Shown here one piece after another: positions 8,601 through 17,415 of a stretch of 64,000 nt of DNA (positions are counted from its first letter, which is position 1; each line of letters begins with the position of its first letter). The stretch is taken from NCBI RefSeq assembly GCF_001613045.1, contig NZ_BDBP01000004.1, positions 1-64,000 on the forward strand. The letters run 5' to 3'. The DNA is from Nocardia lijiangensis NBRC 108240. Lineage in GTDB: Bacteria; Actinomycetota; Actinomycetes; Mycobacteriales; Mycobacteriaceae. The notes below the pieces were generated by a model. The model made no database searches, was not told the origin of the DNA, and was given only the letters and a program-made list of their open reading frames with translations. The translations under genes and the position numbers were made by a program.

Positions 8601-9815
8601 ATGATTCTGCGGGGTTTGCGCGCGGTTCAGGTGGTACTGCTGGCCGCGGTGGTGGCACTGAGCATGGCCGCACCGAGCGCGGCGATCCCGCGCCCGGACG
8701 TCGATCCGTTCTACGCGGCTCCGGCCGACCTCGCCGACTATCCCGCGGGCGCGATCACTCGCTCGCGACCGATCGCGCTGCTGGGTCTGCCGCTGCCGGT
8801 CTCGGCCTGGCAGGTGCAGTACCGGACCAACGACGCGGGCGGCACGCCGACACCGGGCATGGCCACCATGCTGGTGCCGCAGTTCCCGTGGTTGGGCCCC
8901 GGCGATCGGCCGCTGCTGTCTTATCAGGTGCCCGAGGACAGTCTCGGCACCCAGTGCGCGCCCTCCTACGCGCTGCGCGGCGGATGGGAACTGAGCGGCA
9001 TCACCACCTTCATCGACACGCCGTTCATGGCGGACGCGCTGCGCCGCGGCTGGGCGCTGGTGGTCAGCGACTACCAGGGACCGGGGTCCCGCTTCATCGA
9101 CGGGGTGAATTCCGGCCACGGCGTGCTCGACGGCATCCGGGCCGCCCGCGCCTTCGCGCCGGGCGGCGTCGGGCCCGCGAGTCCGGTGGGCGCGTACGGG
9201 TATTCGGGCGGCGCGTTCGCGACGCTGTGGGCCGCACAGCTGCAACCCGGCTACGCCCCCGACGTCCGGTTCGCGGGCATCGCCGCCGGCGGGGTGCCCG
9301 CCGACTGGCCCGCGATCGCCCGCGGCGTGGACGGCGGTGTACAGGCCGGGCTGGCGCTGCTGATCGTGCTCTCGATCGCCCGTGACCATCCGGGCTCCGG
9401 CGTCGCCGATCTGCTCAACGAACGCGGGCGCACGATGCTGGCCGAGGACGGGTCGGCCTGCGGATCGGATCTGGTGCTGAAGTACACCGACGCGCGCGTC
9501 GACGATTTCTCGATCGAGCCGAACCTGCTGTCGCACCCGGCCTTCCGTGCGGCGACGGACGCGCAGGAGCTGGGCGCGAGCGCGCCGCAGGCACCGGCCT
9601 ACCTCTACCACAGCACCACCGACGACGTGATTCCCTTCGCGGGCTTCACCGCGCTGGTGGAGCGCTACTGCGCCCTCGGCGCGGACATCACCTACACGTA
9701 TTCGACGCTGCCCGGCCACAATCCGACCGCAATCGTCGAGTGGTTCGGTGCGATGAACTACCTCGGCGACCGCTTCGCGGGCGTGCCGGTGGCGGCGGGG
9801 TGCCACGCTCGCTGA
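8601..9815 (+). CDS. Secreted lipase (LIP family alpha/beta hydrolase)
   Basis: ATG 8601 was chosen as the start because it gives a clean Sec signal peptide (LRAVQVVLLAAVVALSMAAPSAA, cleavage after about residue 30). The longer frame from 8415 adds only Arg-rich sequence. The mature protein has the nucleophile elbow GAYGYSGGAFA (GxSxG), an Asp in STTDDVIPF and a late His in LPGHNP, a complete catalytic triad. Length of 404 residues is usual for this triacylglycerol lipase family (LIP, Pfam secretory lipase). It is likely exported to hydrolyse host or environmental lipids. Confidence 0.85.
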   Translation: MILRGLRAVQVVLLAAVVALSMAAPSAAIPRPDVDPFYAAPADLADYPAGAITRSRPIALLGLPLPVSAWQVQYRTNDAGGTPTPGMATMLVPQFPWLGPGDRPLLSYQVPEDSLGTQCAPSYALRGGWELSGITTFIDTPFMADALRRGWALVVSDYQGPGSRFIDGVNSGHGVLDGIRAARAFAPGGVGPASPVGAYGYSGGAFATLWAAQLQPGYAPDVRFAGIAAGGVPADWPAIARGVDGGVQAGLALLIVLSIARDHPGSGVADLLNERGRTMLAEDGSACGSDLVLKYTDARVDDFSIEPNLLSHPAFRAATDAQELGASAPQAPAYLYHSTTDDVIPFAGFTALVERYCALGADITYTYSTLPGHNPTAIVEWFGAMNYLGDRFAGVPVAAGCHAR

Positions 9816-9904
9816 GCCGCGTGCTCGCCCGAGCATCGCCGTGCCTCCGCGAATGCGGCGGCGGCCGAGCGCGAAGGGAAGCCGCCGGAAATGCGGCTGG
9901 ACGC

Positions 9905-9951
9905 AAAGCGGCGCGCACCGGCTCGAGGGGTTTGCCGGTGCGCGCCGCTTT
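9905..9951. terminator. Long hairpin terminator between convergent genes
   Basis: Perfect 17-bp arms (AAAGCGGCGCGCACCGG and its complement) surround a 13-nt loop. The right arm ends in TTT. It lies between the lipase stop and the stop of the minus-strand gene at 9965, so it should work in both directions. Confidence 0.85.
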
Positions 9952-9964
9952 CGGAAAGGGTGGC

Positions 9965-10621
9965 TCAGTTCACGGGTTGCACAGACTGATCCGCCCACTT
10001 GGTAGTACCCGCGGGCGCAGCCAAGGTGTTGAGCAGATCGAAACCGGCGATCGCCAGTGTCGGACCGCCCACCACGATGGTGCCGATGATGCCGCCGATC
10101 GACGCGCCCGTGATGACGCTGGCGATCACGCCGGGACCGGTGATGAGGCCCGCCAGACCGATCAGCGCGCCGAGTGCGGTGCCGATGAATCCGCCGACGG
10201 CGGTCGCGATGCCGAACTGGGAGGCGAACAAGTTCATCGCCTGCTGGTTCTCGGCCAGCGACGCGACGGGGGTCGCCTGCACCGGACGCGCCTGCTCGAC
10301 GTTCTTGACCGCCTTCAGTTCCAGCACCCGGCCGCCGTCCCGGACCGCATGCGGCAGCGGGAATTCCAGGCCGTCCTGGCGGACCGAGAGCGGCAGGGTG
10401 ACGACCGCGCGCCCCGCCGAGTCCTCGATGGCTACGGTGTTGCCCGTCAGCTCGAAGGAACCGCCCGTGAGCGTGGTGATGATCGTGTCGCCGATCAGCT
10501 TCGCCTCGTACCCGATGTCGGGGACGGGCGCGGCGGCCGGTTGTGCGTGCACAGTGCCCGTGCCGACGGCGACGGCGGCGACGAGCGGAACGGCGGCCGT
10601 GATGATCTTGCGGAGAATCAT
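9965..10621 (-). CDS. Secreted protein with C-terminal glycine-zipper-like region, function unknown
   Basis: This 218-residue protein has a signal peptide (ITAAVPLVAAVAVGTGTVHA, cleavage near residue 26). An extracellular domain of about 100 residues lies in the middle, and the second half is dominated by Gly/Ala/Ile (GGFIGTALGALIGLAGLITG, ASIGGIIGTIVVGG), which could insert in or associate with the envelope. I do not recognise a named family. Similar proteins are common in Nocardia genomes. Its own promoter must lie in 10622-10800. Confidence 0.65.
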   Translation of the reverse strand: MILRKIITAAVPLVAAVAVGTGTVHAQPAAAPVPDIGYEAKLIGDTIITTLTGGSFELTGNTVAIEDSAGRAVVTLPLSVRQDGLEFPLPHAVRDGGRVLELKAVKNVEQARPVQATPVASLAENQQAMNLFASQFGIATAVGGFIGTALGALIGLAGLITGPGVIASVITGASIGGIIGTIVVGGPTLAIAGFDLLNTLAAPAGTTKWADQSVQPVN

Positions 10622-10867
10622 TTACGGTGTTCCTATCTTCATCTAGGTTTTCATGCCCTATGAACACCCCGCTCGCCGAAAGACCTTCCCCCTCAACGCG
10701 CGCGGAGCCTTGATGTGATCCAGAGAACAGCAACGCCGTGTGTCACATTACTGGGCGATTGCAGTTTTGGACCCCAAAACTGGGGTACTGGTGTGTCTTG
10801 TTCGCGGCAGGTTTCCCGCCGCCCCCAAATCCGCTATGCCTCTGGGTTATATGGGCACGTCAAACCG
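10622..10867. other. Intergenic region with AT-rich stretch and a short palindrome
   Basis: This holds the promoter of the minus-strand gene at 9965. A perfect palindrome AGTTTTGG-ACC-CCAAAACT lies at 10763-10781 and overlaps a second CCCC/GGGG pairing. It could be an operator or a weak terminator. I see no gene here. Confidence 0.4.
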
Positions 10868-10889
10868 CCTTCAGTTGTCTAACTGAAGG
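10868..10889. terminator. Hairpin downstream of the WXG100 gene
   Basis: Perfect 9-bp arms CCTTCAGTT / AACTGAAGG with a 4-nt loop, flanked by AAACC and GGTTT that extend the pairing imperfectly. It lies about 45 bp beyond the stop of the minus-strand WXG100 gene, where a terminator would be expected. Confidence 0.55.
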
Positions 10890-10932
10890 TTTGCTAATGA
10901 CGTGATACGCGACGCGCCGAAGACGGCGCGCG

Positions 10933-11256
10933 CTACTCGATGGAACTCTTGATCTTGTCGATCGCCTTGGAGTTGAGTTCGTCCTGCTGCTGGAATGCCG
11001 AGGCGATGGCGTCGACGCCGCCGCTGAGCGCCTCGATCGACTTGCCGAGCCCCTCGATGCCCTTCATGCCGTCCTCGGCGCCCGGCGTGTACTCCTTGGC
11101 GAAGTTCTGGCCGATCTCGTCGCTGCCCCAGCATTCGCCCTCGGCGGCGACCGTGGTCTGCACGTTCTTCACCGCCTCGAGCACCTTCTCGGCGGCCGCG
11201 GCGAAGCCGGGCTTGGAGGCGCGCAGCGCATCCGGATCGACCTGCAAGCTACTCAT
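10933..11256 (-). CDS. WXG100-like (ESX type VII secretion) small protein
   Basis: This 107-residue, all-helical protein has the central turn ECWGSDEIGQNFAKEY, the WG-D-G-F variant of the WXG motif found in many actinobacterial ESX-type substrates or co-substrates. Helical arms lie on either side (LRASKPGFAAAAEKVLEAVKNVQTTV and IEALSGGVDAIASAFQQQDE). Its start overlaps the stop of the upstream YbaB-like gene by 4 bp, so the pair is co-translated. No secretion machinery gene (EccC, EccD, mycosin) is in the window. Confidence 0.7.
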   Translation of the reverse strand: MSSLQVDPDALRASKPGFAAAAEKVLEAVKNVQTTVAAEGECWGSDEIGQNFAKEYTPGAEDGMKGIEGLGKSIEALSGGVDAIASAFQQQDELNSKAIDKIKSSIE

Positions 11257-11765
11257 CGGCCCTCCAGATAGCCGCGGTTACGGTAGTACTCGTCCTCGGC
11301 TTCCTCGTCCAGCTCCGCGGGCTGCGGCGTGGCATCGACCGAGGAAGGCTCGGGGAACAGGGAATTCACCAGGTCCTTGATGCTCGGCGCGCCCGGCACC
11401 AGATCGGGCAGATCCGGGATGGCGTGGCCCACTTGCTCGAACGCGCCGAAAGCCCGCTGGGCCTCTTCGGTGGCCAGGCGGGCGGCCGCCTGGGTCGCCT
11501 CGGTCATGGCCGCGCCGAGCTTCTGCGGCGTCGAGCGTTTGAAGGCGTCCGGCTCGATGTGGACCTCGACCGGCACGCCCGCGGAGTTGCTGGTGACCCG
11601 GACCAGGTTGTCCGAGGACCACGCGGTGACAGTGGTCGCGGCCAGCCGGGCCTGCGTCTCGGCCAGCTCCCTGCGCTGCTGCTCGAAAACCTCCAGCAGA
11701 TCGTCGACTTCGCCGCGAAGCGCCTCGTTGCGCGCGAGCTGCGCCGCGCGTTCACTGTCGGCCAT
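11253..11765 (-). CDS. YbaB/EbfC-family protein paired with a WXG100 gene
   Basis: This 170-residue protein uses ATG 11765, chosen for the AGGGG site 6 nt upstream. A longer frame to 11801 exists. The N-terminal coiled-coil (LRGEVDDLLEVFEQQRRELAETQARL) and the beta-rich part (VTSNSAGVPVEVHIEPDAFKR) match the YbaB/EbfC nucleoid-protein fold. That fold is also used by EspD-type ESX accessory proteins, and in this operon context the accessory role is more likely than DNA binding. The acidic C-terminal tail (AELDEEAEDEYY) is unusual for a DNA binder. Confidence 0.65.
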   Translation of the reverse strand: MADSERAAQLARNEALRGEVDDLLEVFEQQRRELAETQARLAATTVTAWSSDNLVRVTSNSAGVPVEVHIEPDAFKRSTPQKLGAAMTEATQAAARLATEEAQRAFGAFEQVGHAIPDLPDLVPGAPSIKDLVNSLFPEPSSVDATPQPAELDEEAEDEYYRNRGYLEGR

Positions 11766-11888
11766 CGGCCACCCCTGCTCTGTCGAGTTCCGGTCCGTCA
11801 TGGAGTTCGACGCGCCGCGCCGATGATCGGTTCCCTTCAGTCTGCCGTCTGCCGGATCGCGCCGTCATCTCGGCGGACCGGTCCGGGC

Positions 11889-12626
11889 TCAGATCAGCAC
11901 GTCGAGCAGCACCGAGCCTGCGCACACGAGCCCGACGAGCCCGAGCGCGACCGCGTCCCGGCGACCCGGCGCGCTGGGCCGGGCGGTGAGCTGGCCGGTG
12001 CCGCCGCGGGCGGTGATGGCCTCGCCCAGTTCGGTGGCGCGGCGGGTGGCCACGGCCATGGCCGCGGTGAGGATGTCGATGATCGGGCTGTCGGCGGCCC
12101 GGTCCAGCAGCCGGTCCTTGGGCCGGAGCCGCCGGGCCGCGCGCAGCACCCGGATCTCCTCGAGCAGCAGCGGCAGCCCGCGCAGCGTCAGCGCCACCAC
12201 CACGGCCCACTCGTCCACCGGCACTTTGATTTTGCGCAGCGGCGCGCCCAACCTGGCCAGCGCGGGGGCGATCTCGCCCATCGGGGTGGTCCACGCGATG
12301 AGGAACGAGGCGGCCACCAGGATCAGGCCGAAGACCACCGCTTGGGTGTAGCGCAGCACCGCGGCGCCGCCTACCGGCAGATTGATCAGCGCGCCCGCGC
12401 TGAGCAGCGCCCAGAACCACCACGGCAGCCTGGGCAGCGTGCCGAGCGGCAGCCGGGCGATCAGGCCGATCGCCAGCAAGAAGACGACCATCGCGCCGAG
12501 CACCGGCCAGGTCGGCCAGAACATCAGCAGCAGGCTGATCAGGAACGCGGCGATCATCTTGGTGCCCGCCCAGAGGTTGTGCACCGGGCTGGACACCGGC
12601 ACCTGGCGCAGCAGGACCGTGCTCAT
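11889..12626 (-). CDS. ECF transporter transmembrane (T) component, CbiQ-like
   Basis: This 245-residue integral membrane protein starts at ATG 12626, overlapping the upstream ABC gene stop by 4 bp. Several membrane helices are evident (MIAAFLISLLLMFW, GAMVVFLLAIGLIA, AVVFGLILVAASFLIAW). The cytoplasmic coupling motifs typical of ECF T components are present near ALTLRGLPLLLEEIRVLRAARRLR and TRRATELGEAITARGG. It should form the energising module with the double ATPase encoded upstream. It corresponds to Rv2325c in M. tuberculosis. Confidence 0.85.
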   Translation of the reverse strand: MSTVLLRQVPVSSPVHNLWAGTKMIAAFLISLLLMFWPTWPVLGAMVVFLLAIGLIARLPLGTLPRLPWWFWALLSAGALINLPVGGAAVLRYTQAVVFGLILVAASFLIAWTTPMGEIAPALARLGAPLRKIKVPVDEWAVVVALTLRGLPLLLEEIRVLRAARRLRPKDRLLDRAADSPIIDILTAAMAVATRRATELGEAITARGGTGQLTARPSAPGRRDAVALGLVGLVCAGSVLLDVLI

Positions 12627-14764
12627 TCCGCACCTCCGTGTCCGAAGCGCCATGCCGCGTCGCCTGGCCGCGGCGGTGGCGCGGCCGAGCGCGGGTCCCG
12701 GTGCGGGTCGATGCGACGCGCCGCGGTCGCGGCATCGGAGACCGGCTGCTTCTCCAGGATGCGACCCGAGCTCAGGTGCACGGTGCGGTCGCACACGGCA
12801 GCCATGTCCTCGACGTCGTGCGAGATGACGATCAATGTCAGCCCGGAATCACGCAGCCGCGCAAGCAGTTCCACGATGTCGGCGCGGCCCTCGGGATCCA
12901 GCCCGGCCAGCGGCTCGTCGAGCACGACCACCTGGGGGCGGCTGGCCACGATGGCGGCGAGCACCACGCGCTTGGCCTGCCCGCCGCTGAGTTCCTCGAC
13001 GGAGCGCGCGGCCAGCGCGCGATCCAGGCCGACGGCATCCAGAGCCTTGCCCACCGCGCCGGAACCGGTGGCGCGCCCGCCCCAGTCGGTGATCTCCGCG
13101 CCGACCGTCTGCTTCTGCAATTGCAGCCGGGAGTGCTGGAAGGCCAGCTCCACCCGGCCGATCTGGCGCGTCACCGGGCGGCCGCCGAGCTCGCAACGCC
13201 CCGAGCTCGGTTGGATCAGGCCCGCGATGATCCAGGCGAGCGTCGATTTGCCGGAACCGTTGCCGCCGACAACGAGCAGCGCCTCGCCGCGGCGCACCAC
13301 CAGGTCGACGCCGTGCAGGGCGGGCGCCTCCCACGGTGTGCCCCGGTTGTAGGTGTGCCGGACGTCGCGCAGTTCGAGGATGGTCGATCCGGCGGGCGCG
13401 CGGCGCGCGGCGTCCACCGGCTGCGGCCAGGCGGGCAGCCGCTCGACCGTGCGGCCCGCGGCCAGGTGCACGACGCGGTCCGCCGCCGCGGCGTCCGCCT
13501 CGTGGTGCGTCACCAGGACAACTGCCATCGGGTGGCGGCGCGGCAGCTCACCGAGGAGCGCGACCAGTTCGCGGCGGCCCTCGGGATCGATCATCGAGGT
13601 GGCCTCGTCGGCGATGAGCAGCGCGGGCCTGCGGGCCAGCGCCGCGGCCACCGCCAGACGCTGCTGCTGGCCGCCGGAGAGGGTGGCGGTCTCGCGGTCG
13701 CCCATGCCCGTGAGACCGACCTCACCGAGCAGCGCCTCCACGTCGACCTCGGCGGCGAGCTCCTGCGGGAGGCCCCAGACCACGTCGTCGGCCACCAGGA
13801 CGCCGAGGGTCTGGCTCTCCGGCCGCTGCAGCACCAGCGCCGTCCCGCCGAGATGGCCGAGGCCCGCCGAACCCGGCCGCCGCACCTCGCCCGAGGTGGG
13901 CGGCAGCCCGGCAAGCAGCCGGGTGAGCGTGGACTTGCCCGAGCCGTTGTGGCCGACGATCGCGACGAACTCCCCGACCCGCACGGCGAGGTCGATGTCA
14001 CGCAGTGCGTCGGCGCGTGCGCCCGGGTAGCGGAATCCCGCCGCGTGCAGCGTCACCGGCAGCGGGGCGATCGGCCGCTCGTCCAGCGGCGCGTCGAGGC
14101 GGTCCCGATTGGGCAGCCAGGCCAGCCGGTCCAGCACCGAACCGAGCACGAACCAGGAGAACAGTGCGCTCACCACCACGCCGAGCGCGACGCCTCCGCC
14201 GATCCAGACCCACCACCAGGTGAGCACGGCGTCGGTGAGATCGGACGCGGCCCGGCCGAGCGGTTCCAGCGCGGCCTGGTTCGCGGCGAGTCGCTGCACA
14301 CCGTCGGCGGTGTTGCGGATGGTGTCGAACAAAAGCTCCCTGGCTTGCCCGGCCACCAGCAGCGATCCGACCGTGAACGCGCCCCACAGCGCGCCCGCCA
14401 GCAGCGCAAGGACGAACACCGAGATCAGCCCGCCGCCGCGGCGCTTGACCCCGCCGATAATGCCGCCGATCGTCGCCGAGGCGATCACGCCGAGCGCGGG
14501 CATGACGCCCGCCGCGACGAAAGTGACCAGGGTGGCCGAGGCGGTCGCGGTCACCAGCGCGCGCGGCCGGTAGCGGTGCGCGAGCATGCCCATCGGGACC
14601 GCCGCGACGATTTGCAGCGCGGCGGCCAGTGGAACCACGGACCCCACGGTGACCAGCCCGACCGTCACACCGCCCAGTACCGCGCCGGTGGCCAGCTCGA
14701 TCGGGCGCAGCGGACCGCGCTCCTGGGAACCGGTCCGGCCGTCGGCCGCGGGCAGATCACTCAC
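12623..14764 (-). CDS. ECF transporter: membrane domain fused to two ATPase domains (Rv2326c-like)
   Basis: This 713-residue fusion has a membrane domain at residues about 15-220 with roughly six helices, plausibly the substrate-binding S component. The first ABC ATPase is at about 235-460 (Walker A GHNGSGKST, signature LSGGQQQR, Walker B ALLIADEAT). The second is at about 480-690 (Walker A GGNGSGKST, signature LSGGQAKR, Walker B VVVLDEPLAGLD). Vitamin or metal uptake is the usual ECF role, but the ligand cannot be read. No riboswitch is visible upstream to reveal it. The T component follows directly. Confidence 0.85.
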   Translation of the reverse strand: MSDLPAADGRTGSQERGPLRPIELATGAVLGGVTVGLVTVGSVVPLAAALQIVAAVPMGMLAHRYRPRALVTATASATLVTFVAAGVMPALGVIASATIGGIIGGVKRRGGGLISVFVLALLAGALWGAFTVGSLLVAGQARELLFDTIRNTADGVQRLAANQAALEPLGRAASDLTDAVLTWWWVWIGGGVALGVVVSALFSWFVLGSVLDRLAWLPNRDRLDAPLDERPIAPLPVTLHAAGFRYPGARADALRDIDLAVRVGEFVAIVGHNGSGKSTLTRLLAGLPPTSGEVRRPGSAGLGHLGGTALVLQRPESQTLGVLVADDVVWGLPQELAAEVDVEALLGEVGLTGMGDRETATLSGGQQQRLAVAAALARRPALLIADEATSMIDPEGRRELVALLGELPRRHPMAVVLVTHHEADAAAADRVVHLAAGRTVERLPAWPQPVDAARRAPAGSTILELRDVRHTYNRGTPWEAPALHGVDLVVRRGEALLVVGGNGSGKSTLAWIIAGLIQPSSGRCELGGRPVTRQIGRVELAFQHSRLQLQKQTVGAEITDWGGRATGSGAVGKALDAVGLDRALAARSVEELSGGQAKRVVLAAIVASRPQVVVLDEPLAGLDPEGRADIVELLARLRDSGLTLIVISHDVEDMAAVCDRTVHLSSGRILEKQPVSDAATAARRIDPHRDPRSAAPPPRPGDAAWRFGHGGAE

Positions 14765-14809
14765 GCAACAAGTCTGCCAGGGGGCGCGCCGCGAGGCTGG
14801 GCGGCCGGA

Positions 14810-16276
14810 TCAGGCGACCCTGGTCAGGGTGTAGTCGTCGCGGTTCAGCCGACGGGTGCGACGGCGGTAACTGGACACGGTGCCCGGCCAGTTGTTCGTG
14901 ATGCGCCCCGAGGCGGTGCGGTACCAGCTGGAGCAGAAGTTCCACGGTGTGCGGGCCAGCCGCCGCTGGAGCGCGTCGTTGAATGCGCGCTCCTGTTCGT
15001 CGCGGACCTCGAGGCAGTGGCCCGGCCGGTCGGCGAGCAGCCGCACGGCCTGCCGGATGTAGCGGGCCTGGGATTCGATCATGTAGATGATCGAGCCTGC
15101 GGCGAGGTTGGTGTTCGGCCCGTAGACCAGGAAGAGGTTGGGGAAATCGGGCACGGCGATGCCGAGGAAGGCGTGCGCGCCGCCGGCCCACGCGTCGGCG
15201 AGCTTGCGACCGCCACGTCCGTAGATCTGCATCGGCCAGAGGAATTCGGTGCCCTTGAAGCCGGTGCCGTAGATGATCACGTCGGCCTCGTGCAGCCTGC
15301 CGTCCGCGGTCCGCACACCCTCGGGGACGATCTCGCTGATCGCGGTGGTCTCGACCGCGACATTGGGCTGGGTGAGCGCGGGGTAGTAGTCGTTGGAGAA
15401 GAGCCCGCGCTTGCAGCCGATGGGGTAGTCGGGGGTGAGCTTGGCCCGCAGCTCCGGATCGGCGACCTGTTTGTGCAGGTGCTGCTCGGCGATGCGGCCG
15501 ACCATCCGTGCGATCGCCGGGAATTCGACGAGCCCGAGCGAGACGAACTCCCCGACCGACCACCAGCCGAACCGCTCCACCAGCAGCGCGCCGGGCAGCT
15601 TCGCGAACAGGCTGTGCTGGATGGGCGAGTAGTCGGTGTCGAACTTGGGGATGACCCAGGCCGCGGTGCGCTGGAACAGCGTCAGGTGCTCGACCTTCGG
15701 CTGGATTTCGGGGATGTACTGGATGGCGCTTGCCCCGGTGCCGATGCAGAGGACGCGCTTGCCCGTCAGGTCCACGTCGTGGTCCCACTCGGCGGAGTGG
15801 AAGGACGCGCCCGCGAAGGTGTCGATGCCGGAAACGTCGGGCAGCTTGGGCCGGGAGAGCTGGCCGACCGCGGAGATCAGCACGTCGCTGGTCCTGGTGG
15901 CGCCGTCGGCGGTGCGAACCGTCCACCGGCCGGTCTGCTCGTCGAATTCGGCGTCGGTCACGTCGGCGCCGAAGACGATGGTCTCCAGCAGCTCGTGCCG
16001 CCGTGCGACTCCGCGCAGGTAGCCGTGGATGGCCGCGCGGCTGGAGTAGCGCTGCGGCCAGTCCGGCTTCGGTTCGTAGGAATAGGAGTAGAGCGGTGAG
16101 GGCACGTCGCAGGCCGCGCCGGGGTAGGTGTTCTCGCGCCACACCCCGCCCAGGTCGGCGGCTCGCTCCAGGATCGTGATGTCGCGGATCCCATTGCGTC
16201 GCAGCTCGATCGCCGCGCCGATGCCGCCGAACCCCGCGCCGATGATGAGAACCGATGGCCGGTCGCCAGCTGTCAT
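14810..16276 (-). CDS. Flavin-containing Baeyer-Villiger-type monooxygenase (copy 1)
   Basis: This 488-residue enzyme uses ATG 16276, with GAGGAGTG just upstream. The FAD-binding GAGFGGIGAAIELRR and the NADP site CIGTGASAIQYIPEI flank the Baeyer-Villiger fingerprint, here FAGASFHSAEWD (FxGxxxHxxxW). A late ATG-like motif reads YGTGFKGTEF. The family inserts oxygen next to ketones or oxidises heteroatoms. It is closely related along its whole length to the gene at 53096. It diverges from an AraC-type regulator at 16351, which probably controls it. Confidence 0.85.
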   Translation of the reverse strand: MTAGDRPSVLIIGAGFGGIGAAIELRRNGIRDITILERAADLGGVWRENTYPGAACDVPSPLYSYSYEPKPDWPQRYSSRAAIHGYLRGVARRHELLETIVFGADVTDAEFDEQTGRWTVRTADGATRTSDVLISAVGQLSRPKLPDVSGIDTFAGASFHSAEWDHDVDLTGKRVLCIGTGASAIQYIPEIQPKVEHLTLFQRTAAWVIPKFDTDYSPIQHSLFAKLPGALLVERFGWWSVGEFVSLGLVEFPAIARMVGRIAEQHLHKQVADPELRAKLTPDYPIGCKRGLFSNDYYPALTQPNVAVETTAISEIVPEGVRTADGRLHEADVIIYGTGFKGTEFLWPMQIYGRGGRKLADAWAGGAHAFLGIAVPDFPNLFLVYGPNTNLAAGSIIYMIESQARYIRQAVRLLADRPGHCLEVRDEQERAFNDALQRRLARTPWNFCSSWYRTASGRITNNWPGTVSSYRRRTRRLNRDDYTLTRVA

Positions 16277-16350
16277 GTGACACTCCTCACACATCCGATG
16301 TCTCCACTCTAGAACCGGCCCGGTCGGGTGCATCGAGACTTTCGGCCATA

Positions 16351-17415
16351 ATGTGCGCTGTGGAGCGGGTGCTGGCTACTGGAATCCGCGACTGGAACTT
16401 TCCGCGCGGCATCGCCAGCGTGGCCCTGATGGTGGGGTACGCGGGCGAGCACGGTGTGCCCGCGGCGCGCATGCTGGCAGGCACCGGGCTGGCCGAGGCC
16501 GTGCTGCGCGACCCTGACGCCCAGATCGACGCGCACACCGAGCTCGCGGTGATCCGGAATCTGGTCCGCGAGGCAGGCGCGCCCGCGCTGGGCGTCGAGC
16601 TGGGCAGGCGCTACCGGATCACCACCTTCGGCATCTTCGGCTTCGCGTGCGTGAGCAGCCCGACCCTCGGCGAAGCGATCTCCTTCGCGCTGCGGTTCCT
16701 CGACCTGAGTTTCACCTTCTGCCTGCCGGTCGCGCACTGGGAGCCGGGGGAGTTCGTCGCGCGCGTGCACGACGAGTCGGTGCCCGCCGACGTGCGCCAA
16801 TTCCTCGTCGAACGCGACGTGACGGCCATGTACCAGGTGATGAGCGATCTGGTCGGACGGCCGGTGCCGCTGCTGCGCGCCGAATTCCGTTTCGCGGAAC
16901 CGGAATACGTCGACCGGATGACCGAGGTGTTCGGCGTTCGCCCCATTTTCGGTCGCGCGCACAATGTGTTCACCATCGACCCCTCGATCCTGGAACAGCC
17001 GCTGCCGCAGGCCAACGAGCACACCTGGGCCATGTGCCTGGCCCAGTGCCGCCAGCTGGTGGATCGCCGCCGCGCCCGCACCGGCATCGCCGCGGAGGTG
17101 CGTGAGCTGCTGGTGCCGGGCGGCGCGGACGGTTTCGCCGCACCGCTGGGTATCGACCTGGTGGCGCGCGAGCTGAACATGAGCACCAGGACCCTGCGCA
17201 GACATCTCGACGCGGCAGGCACCAGCTATCGCGTCCTGCTCGACGAGGTGCGCCGCGCCCTCGCCGAGGAAATGCTCACCACCACACCGCTTTCGGTGAG
17301 CGACGTGGCGATCCGCCTCGGCTATGCCGAGTCCTCGACCTTCATCTACGCCTTCAAGCGCTGGACCGGTGTGACACCGGCCGCGTATCGGCGCGAGCGG
17401 GTGTCGCTGCGCTGA
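16351..17415 (+). CDS. AraC-family transcriptional regulator
   Basis: This 354-residue regulator starts at ATG 16351 (GTG 16360 is also possible). Residues 1 to about 190 form the AraC-type ligand-binding domain seen in OruR/ArgR-like regulators. Two helix-turn-helix units lie at the C-terminus: VARELNMSTRTLRRHLDAAG and VSDVAIRLGYAESSTFIYAF, ending KRWTGVTPAAYRRER. It is divergent from the monooxygenase at 14810, and the 74-bp gap must hold both promoters. It likely senses a ketone or fatty substrate and activates the monooxygenase (inference). Confidence 0.85.
   Translation: MCAVERVLATGIRDWNFPRGIASVALMVGYAGEHGVPAARMLAGTGLAEAVLRDPDAQIDAHTELAVIRNLVREAGAPALGVELGRRYRITTFGIFGFACVSSPTLGEAISFALRFLDLSFTFCLPVAHWEPGEFVARVHDESVPADVRQFLVERDVTAMYQVMSDLVGRPVPLLRAEFRFAEPEYVDRMTEVFGVRPIFGRAHNVFTIDPSILEQPLPQANEHTWAMCLAQCRQLVDRRRARTGIAAEVRELLVPGGADGFAAPLGIDLVARELNMSTRTLRRHLDAAGTSYRVLLDEVRRALAEEMLTTTPLSVSDVAIRLGYAESSTFIYAFKRWTGVTPAAYRRERVSLR

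Noticed and set aside
8526..10733. 735-residue minus-strand open frame over the lipase and the secreted protein
   Set aside because: The composition is Arg/Gly/His-rich and without motifs. The lipase on the plus strand and the signal-peptide protein at 9965 explain the region.
12638..16099. 1,153-residue plus-strand open frame
   Set aside because: It runs antisense to the ECF ATPase and the monooxygenase, which both have full motif sets. The translation has no recognisable domain.
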